Source: Phytophthora hibernalis
Taxonomy: Eukaryota; Oomycota; Peronosporomycetes; Peronosporales; Peronosporaceae
Length of the DNA stretch: 64,000 nt
Assembly (NCBI GenBank): GCA_012656075.1
Contig: JAAKBF010000159.1
Location: 558,001 to 622,000, forward strand
Direction of reading: 5' to 3'
How positions within the stretch are numbered: the first letter of the stretch is position 1; each line of letters begins with the position of its first letter. Positions 57,901 to 64,000 of the stretch are shown here, piece by piece. The notes beneath the pieces are model-generated. The model worked only from the letters and a program-made list of their open reading frames with translations, had not been told where the DNA came from and made no database searches. The position numbers and the translations under genes were made by a program.

Positions 57901-60900
57901 GAAGTGGCTATTCGCGAGCTTGGAGTAGATAGGTATCTGACCGATCAAGAAGTTAAAGGGTTGATGCGTCGTTTTGATCCCAACTCATCTGGAGCGATTG
58001 ATTTCGAGGAGTTTATCCGCTTCAACCTTGCCGAATCATCGTCATCGTCAAGTAGGAGGCTCAATATTGCGGGGTTACCGAATCCAGTTCTGCGACGCAT
58101 TCTTGGAGACATTATCATCAATGAGCGGCTCACAAGCGAAAACGTTGGAGCATACTGCGGATCGATAAAACGGATGTTTGGAATCATTGACAAGGACACC
58201 ACAGGTTTGGTCCCAGCAGACCGCTTTATTGAGACGCTCAAAGACATGAGTGTTGCCGTGACGAAACCAGACCTGGACGTTTTGGTGAGAGAGTTTGCAG
58301 GTGAAGACGATTCCAATGGAGATGTTCAATACCTACTGTTCTGCGAAGCAATCGTACAAAAGTGCCAGCAAAGCGGGGGAGTGGAGCAAGTGATGGAGTC
58401 ACCTCCATCGGAGGTTCTCAGCTTGCTGAAAACTTTATATCAGGAATACAACCAAGCAAAGCAAAAACTGGAAGCAAGCGGTCATGACTTCGACATTGAT
58501 CGAGCTTTCGGACTTGAGATAGACTCTGTCAAATGCGTTTTCGTCTCTATCGACGACTTCAAAGATGTTCTCTGGGCTGCAGGAGTGCACCATCCATATT
58601 TACGCGAAGAGCTCGAAGTCATTATGAACTGCTTCCAACTACATCAGAATTCCGGATTCAACGTTGCACTGTTTCGTAAATTCCTGTCGAAGGGCCCCAG
58701 TGCCTTTTTGCAGGCAATTTCGGTGGGCTGGATAATCATATTGATCGACTTCTTGGAGAACTTCAATCATTTTTGTCCACCGGGAAAGATGCAGGCGCAC
58801 GACTATTTGGCCTCTTTTCAGAACTCGATTCAGACTCGAGCGGGTTCATCTCCCACGGTGAATTTGTACAGCTTCTCCAAAGAGCTGGATTCCGACACTT
58901 TCTCAGTTCAGAAGACGAACAGCTTCTGCTACAGTTCTTGGATACCAAGGGTGACGGCGCAATATCCTACACGGAGTTTGTTACATTTGCCAAGCATGCG
59001 GATGAGAAACCAAAGCCACTCGTCGAAAAACAATCTAGCACTTCGTCGTTACCGTCTCCAACAAAGTCGGTAATAGGTGATGGACTAAATTGTCCGTCAC
59101 CTACGCTCGCATCTCCAATTGTTCCCTCAACAACAGGGTCACCAGCGAAAGGATCGCCATCAAAAGATTCATCTACTAGTTTTGCACTAGCCAGTCCAAC
59201 AAAGCCTGACGACAAGGATGAGAGGCCACACGCCATTGTATCGAAGCAGATCGGCAAGCTGAATAGGTCCCTACGTCCACCCTTCCCCTTCGCCAAATAC
59301 TTCAGCAAGTATCGCGTGAAACCAAATGAGGCAAAAGTGAAAGTTCGGGTGTTCGAAAAGATCGTCGACAAATTCTTGGACCGATTAGTTATTCAGCGTG
59401 TTGTCTACAACATGAAGGATATGGATATCGAGTTGCTTGTACAGGCTTATGCTCCGTCAAGAGACGAAGGTGCAATGATCAACTATGAAGTTTTCCTTGG
59501 AGATGTGGCAAAAGCACAGGAAAAGGCAGCACTATCCTGTGCCGACAGCGATTCTAGTAGCAGTGAAAGCGACGATGAGCTTTCTTGTAGCAGTGATGAA
59601 GAGGAGCGAACAACAGCGAAGGTGTCGAAAGCGATTGGATCTGTTTTACTCCAAGCAATCCAGCGCATTTATAAAACTTCGGCGGAGCTGGACGCGCTAA
59701 AATCACTATTGACTACTCTAAGCGAAGACATATCTGCAAAGAAGCAAGATGCCATCAGCGAGAAAAAGATTTACAAACTCCTGATGAGTCTTGCGCTTAG
59801 GCTGCGCAACAAGGACGTTGCCAAACTTCTTACTTGTTTCAAAACGGAGCACTACGGCAGGGTCCTATACGAAGTCAAACCGTTCCTAGCGGCAATTGAA
59901 GAACAAATCAATGCTGCGATAGGTCCACCAAAGAGAAGGCTCCAGCACCTGTGCCTGTGGCCACTCCTCCTGTCGAAATCAAACCGATTGATCATGTCAC
60001 TGTGGTGCTTCCTACGCTCGACCCCACACTTGCGAAAAGATTTATCGATGCTTCCTAGCAGCAGCTCAGCATAATATCAGCGGACGAAGACTGCTTGAAA
60101 AGTGTGATGTAGCGAAAACCGGAAAGCTCACATTGTTGGAGTTTCAAACCGTGCTTCGCTTGATGGGATGCAAGCTCACAGACGCCGAGTTGGAGGCGGT
60201 AAAAGCAGCTCTTGGAGATCCAAGGTCAGCACAAATCAACTACAGTATTCTAGTGCAACAAATGGGCCCAGATAGTCATCATCGGCCTCGAAAGCCGCGG
60301 GCCACAACCACCTCTACTCTTCACTTTGATCGAGTGCCTGACTATTCAGAGAAGATGTCATCCACTCCTCAGGTTTCAAGTCCAGTTGCTGTTAATCGTC
60401 CGTATCGCCCAGAGTCTGGCTTTCCGATCGCTCTGAAAGAATCCGCGCGCACTTCACTTTCATTTGAGGAAGCAAACCGCATCGATACCTTTGTGGCACA
60501 GTTCTTTTCGGAGCTTTTACACATGCGGCAGATCGTCTCGCCAAGGCTTCAGCAGAGCTTCGAACCCTACGACATCAAGTGTACTGGGTTCGTTTCTATT
60601 GACGCATTCAGCGCAGTGATGAGGAAGCTCGACATTTTTTGCCGACGGATGTGGCTTCAACAGTGATATCACGATTCACCGCGGTGTCCGACGAGAAATT
60701 CGATTATGTAGATTTCTGCCAAATTGTCGGTGCTTCTAAGTCGCCGCCCCCACGAGTCCATCCTGTGCCTCGAGTTGTCCAAACTACACATGCTATGTCC
60801 AATGCTGCCACCGTGCGGCCTGCTTTTCAGCTACAAATGCAAACGAGCCGTAGTGACCCTGCAGAGAAAGTTACAGTACAAACGGCAAGCCACAGCTCGA

Positions 60901-61357
60901 AAAGAGGTTACTCAGAGGTACGTTCACAGTGGCGCTGTCAAGGTTTCTTGGTGCGTCTTTCGTTAACTAGTTCGTACGTAGGTTTTCAAACTGAACCTGC
61001 CGGTGATTGACATCGACAATATCGTAAAACCACCGGGGGCAGCTTCATCGAGTCCCATCCAAACGTGGCGAAGGAAAAGAGTGTGGGTGGAGATGCCCCG
61101 TGTGTTTCCACCAACAGACAAGGGCCACAGCAACGTGCGAGATTTGTGCCACACAGAACCCGGCGTCCATCGAATTTCAGAGTCTGCTTCAGTGCTCTGC
61201 GTGCGGCTTCCGAAACAAGCCTGATGCACGAACATGCGAACTGTGTGCGGTAACTATGCGCCGAGCACAAGCCCCTTCCATCAACCCGATGGCGTGCTCT
61301 CCATCCAAAAATACTCTGTGCAGTCATCAGCGGCAGTCCCCTGCGATGGCTGGCTAG
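54991..61357 (+). CDS. Giant multi-EF-hand protein with RanBP2-type zinc fingers, EFCAB6-like
   Basis: Exons start 54991-55400, 55481-55649 and 55706-56568; later ones near 56637, 56802, 57442, 60090 and 60980, with 55-85 bp introns. About 1,800 residues. Repeated EF-hand loops: DSDKDGMVKIHD, DVNKDGAVDYSD, DKDNTG..ILSE, DPNSSGAIDFEE, DKDTTGLVPAD, DSDSSGFISHGE and DTKGDGAISYTE. The tail holds two RanBP2-type fingers, GWRCPVC...TCEIC and LQCSACGF...RTCELC. Serial EF-hands of this kind resemble EFCAB6, a ciliary microtubule inner protein; zinc fingers are not part of that family as I know it. Frame breaks near 56330, 57877, 58705, 59930, 60055 and 60638 each fit one missing base, so the gene is probably intact. 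It could be two genes, but no start or stop context supports a split. Confidence 0.75.
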
Positions 61358-61421
61358 CGTAAACTTACGTTGGAATTTAAAGGTATCCTATTTCTTCATG
61401 CATGTTCGTAAATTCATGGTG

Positions 61422-62505
61422 TCATGTGATCCTGTGATAGTTTTTGTATTTGTTCGTGGCGAAGTCGAAGTCGCACTGCGGTGATGTCACGCGGAACTTC
61501 TTCTTCTTCTGGACAATGAAGTTATAGCGCGTTCGTTGGACCCACCAGATCTCATAGTCGCCCATGCATATCGTCCGGGTGCGATCTCCTTGGAAAAACA
61601 GCGGCAGGGTCGTGGTGCGAAATCCGCTTGGGTACTGCCCCAGCAGCCGCGTTTGGCTCAAAATGAGTTCGTTCCCCGGCTCATGCAGCTCAAGGAATGT
61701 ACCGCAGTGAATTGACAACTCGAAAGCTCCGCCACACTGGATGATATAGCTGTTCTGCATGAACCCCACAGCTACACACGTCTCCCGCTTGCGGCCATCC
61801 ACGTTATAACAAGATGCGAGGGCGTTAATGGAGTCGTTATAGTCCCAACAAGCGGGCCGCACCACTTTATCCATCGGTACCAACGCTCGCAGGCGACCGA
61901 TACACCCCGAGTTGGTGTAATTTTTTGTGACTGTCAGTCCACTAGCTGTCAACGTCTTCTGAAGGCGGTACGGAACCAGGTTATTGTCGATGTAGCAATT
62001 CTGGTCGAAAATCGATGGACGGTCTCCAATGCGGCTGACTGACACGTCGAACGGTGCGCCGGACTCATCCACGAGCAAGATTTTCTCTGCGATAGTCGCA
62101 GACGAATCCACGTATGCAGGTTCTCCGAACCGATCGCTGCAGCAATCGACAGCAAGATTTCGACAAGGATCCAACAGCAGTCCGATAACGTACTCGGTGG
62201 GCTCAGCAAAGCTGTAACAATTTAGCATGGGGTGAGAGAAACGAACGACATGTTCACGTCAAGAGAACCTCGAATCACCTGTAGATGTCCTTGTCGATGG
62301 TAGCATTCGGGTCACGCGTGTCAATTTCCTCCTCGAGCTCTTGCTGTTCCTCAACGAAAGCGCGCTCTTCCAGTTCGTCCCCTTTGTCTGGTGCAGCGAT
62401 CACTTGCGCTGCAGAATCCGATGCCACCCCAGCCACAATGGATCCAGCAACCACGACGAGAGCTAGCAGCAATGGCATCGTTCGAGGCACGTTAAAGCTT
62501 CTCAT
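61422..62505 (-). CDS. Secreted cysteine-containing protein of unknown function
   Basis: Two exons, 62279-62505 and 61422-62211, around a 67-bp intron (GTGATTC...ACAG) that joins in phase at IY/SFAEPTEY. The N-terminus MRSFNVPRTMPLLLALVVVA is a clear signal peptide, with cleavage likely near GVASDSA. An acidic stretch (DELEERAFVEEQQELEEEID) follows. The mature domain has about 11 Cys (DPCRNLAVDCC, NSGCIGRL, RPACWDYN, ASCYNVDGRKRETC, QCGG, IHCGTF) and ends in a basic KKKKF and a FDFATNKYKNYHRIT tail. No RxLR, no LxLFLAK, no enzyme motif. It may be a wall- or host-facing extracellular protein; the function is unknown to me. The start is 104 bp from the divergent LRR gene. Confidence 0.75.
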
Positions 62506-62609
62506 GAAAGGCGAAAGATTTGGAGACTGACGATTCAGCGCGTCCTTCTAGCGACTGCAGCTAAATCGGTGGCAGCTTGGGCCGAATGTCGAATGGTGAA
62601 TGACGGCGC
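62506..62609. promoter_or_regulatory. 104-bp divergent start-to-start interval
   Basis: Interval between the starts of the secreted protein gene (-) and LRR gene (+); it must contain or adjoin both promoters. No motif singled out. Confidence 0.3.
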
Positions 62610-64000
62610 ATGGCGGTCCAAAAGCGACCGTTGCCGCTCCCACTCCAGCTACCACCTGCGCCTCGCGTCTCAGTTAACCAAGAAGATGCACCGCGGACGA
62701 AGGTTTCTGCTGTCAATGGGAACAAAACTAGCAGCGCCAAGGCACACGCGCGAAATTTGGCCAAACTGCAATCACACCTGCCGCGAGAAGTTGTCTTCTT
62801 TGACCCTCGTCGACGCGTGTACCATCCCCACGTCAACCTCAGTGGCTGGCGCGTTACTGATGCATCACTGCAGCAGCTTCAATTGACTTCACCGGACAAG
62901 TCTTCAGTGGCGAACGGCGGGGGTCCGGCCAAGTCTTCCTTTCATACGCTCTCAGTGGATGGAACCGCTCACATCTCCGCTCGGGGTCTCCGTCTTCTGC
63001 TTGAAACAACTGCAGAGGCTGGTGGAACGCTCCGTGTTCTCCGTTTGACGCAGTGTCAATTGTTATTGCGTGGAGGGGGAACTTTTTGAAGGTGCGAGTC
63101 TACCACGAACGCTGACGGAGCTGGATGTGGCATCTTGTGAGTGGGTAGACGATCGATTTTTGCGTACCTTAGCTCGCTATTGCTCCGTCTTAACGCAAGT
63201 CTCACTCTCTCGCTGTCGACGAGTCTCGGACTACGGCGTCGCTGCTTTCGGTGAAAGCTACGGTTCATCTCTTACAAATCTTGATGTGAGCTTTTGTACG
63301 AAGCTCACCGATACAGCGCTGCTTGCATTACTTGTGGGTTCCTCGTCGGTCGCGGCGGTTCCAGGAGGAGCTCCATTACCAGTGTCGTCAGCTACGGCCC
63401 GAATACGCGTACTCAATGCTGCTGGATTGCCTTTAGTTGATGGTCTCACGTTTCTTGGTCTGCGAGGTCCCTGTGCGTCACGACTTGAGAGTTTGGACAT
63501 GTCTGGCTGCTCTGTGCTCCGAGTTGCTGCATTTGAGCGACTGGCCCGAGTGCGGGCTTTGACGCGCGTGACGAAGCTCGATCTCTCTCGTTGTTCACTT
63601 GTGGACGACCAGCTTTTGACCGCGATGGGTTTGGCGTGTCCTCATCTAGTAATGTTGCAACTCGCCTTTTGTTCCAGTATCACTGATGTCGGCATTCGGC
63701 GTCTTGTAGGGGAGATGACAGCCTTACCAGCAGCTCGTGCCGATGATCAGAGCGGATATGGCGACGAAATTGGGCAGGGTCCTACCATAGAGGAGCACGA
63801 AGAATTTGGCGAGGAAGCAGAAATTGGTCGAAGAACCGGTGAACATGGCTGTCGACGGTTGACAAGCCTGGACATCACAGGCTGTTTCCAGGTCACAAGT
63901 CGCGGCATTTCTGCGCTCGGAGCACGGTGCTCACTGCTTCAGTCGGTGACACTCGATGGGGTACGTAGACTAAATTCATCGGGTATCCGCGCGCTGCTCC
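62610..64000 (+). CDS. Leucine-rich repeat protein, AMN1/F-box-LRR type (cut by window end)
   Basis: Start at 62610 (MAVQKRPLPLPLQLPPAPRV). Cysteine-containing LRRs follow: LTELDVASCEWVDDRFLRTL, LTQVSLSRCRRVSDYGVAAF, LTNLDVSFCTKLTDTALLAL, LESLDMSGCSVLRVAAFERL, VTKLDLSRCSLVDDQLLTAM, LVMLQLAFCSSITDVGIRRL and LTSLDITGCFQVTSRGISAL. This is the repeat type of AMN1/SKP2-class proteins that present substrates to ubiquitin ligases. No F-box is visible N-terminally. An acidic insert separates later repeats. The frame shifts near 63070-63087 (five G then five T): one surplus base or two missing bases would fix it. The protein continues past the window. Confidence 0.8.

Noticed and set aside
62420..62440. 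LEER/EER-like motif in the secreted protein, as in RxLR-EER effectors
   Set aside because: There is no RxLR upstream and the stretch is simply Glu-rich, so an effector class cannot be claimed.

Overview
The window looks like nuclear DNA of a flagellated oomycete, probably Phytophthora or a close relative. The evidence is tightly packed genes, very short GT-AG introns (about 46-83 bp), a nuclear-encoded mitochondrial ATP synthase beta subunit, ciliary-type EF-hand/WD40 proteins, and chromodomain Gypsy and Crypton-type tyrosine-recombinase elements. Species assignment is inference.

Layout. 1-18.2 kb is a gene-dense block: an unrecognised helical protein (-), a WDR49/WDR64-like EF-hand/WD40 protein (+), a cytidine-deaminase-like protein (-), a BABAM2/BRE-like protein (-), a PP2A B56 subunit (+), mitochondrial ribosomal protein bS18m (+), ATP synthase beta (-) and a second PP2A B56 subunit (-). 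18.2-23.2 kb holds a LINE 3' fragment and Crypton-like copy 1. A PX-VPS9 protein (+) lies at 23.2-25.0 kb. 25.6-46 kb is a retrotransposon graveyard: a MITE, a hAT BED fragment, a gag-like ORF, a complete but decayed Gypsy (Gypsy-1, -), a Gypsy 3' fragment (Gypsy-2, -), a 5' Gypsy with a 1-kb LTR (Gypsy-3, +), and a chimeric Copia-type/Gypsy-type ORF (-). Crypton-like copy 2 follows at 46.4-49.2 kb. From 49.7 kb dense genes return: a mitochondrial DEAD-box helicase (+), a PX protein (-), an SLC44 choline-transporter-like protein (-), a giant EF-hand/RanBP2-zinc-finger protein (+), a secreted cysteine-containing protein (-) and an LRR protein (+, cut by the window end).

How the genes fit together. 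Two very large EF-hand proteins (WDR49/64-like and EFCAB6-like) point to the flagellar axoneme of zoospores. ATP synthase beta, bS18m and the DEAD-box protein serve mitochondria. The PX-VPS9 and PX proteins serve endosomal membranes. The two B56 subunits are paralogues in convergent orientation bracketing the two mitochondrial genes.

Most notable observations. (1) Both Crypton-like copies carry an identical 65-nt tRNA-like fold with perfect acceptor, D and T arms and Pol III boxes, but a 12-nt GNRA-tetraloop hairpin replaces the anticodon arm. (2) A 9-bp motif, ACTCRGCGA, recurs through the LTR and coding region of Gypsy-3 in several reading frames and on both strands. (3) At least 15 frame breaks in otherwise conserved genes all behave as one missing base, mostly in a mononucleotide run. 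That is best explained by homopolymer under-calling in the assembly, so the broken host genes here should not be read as pseudogenes.
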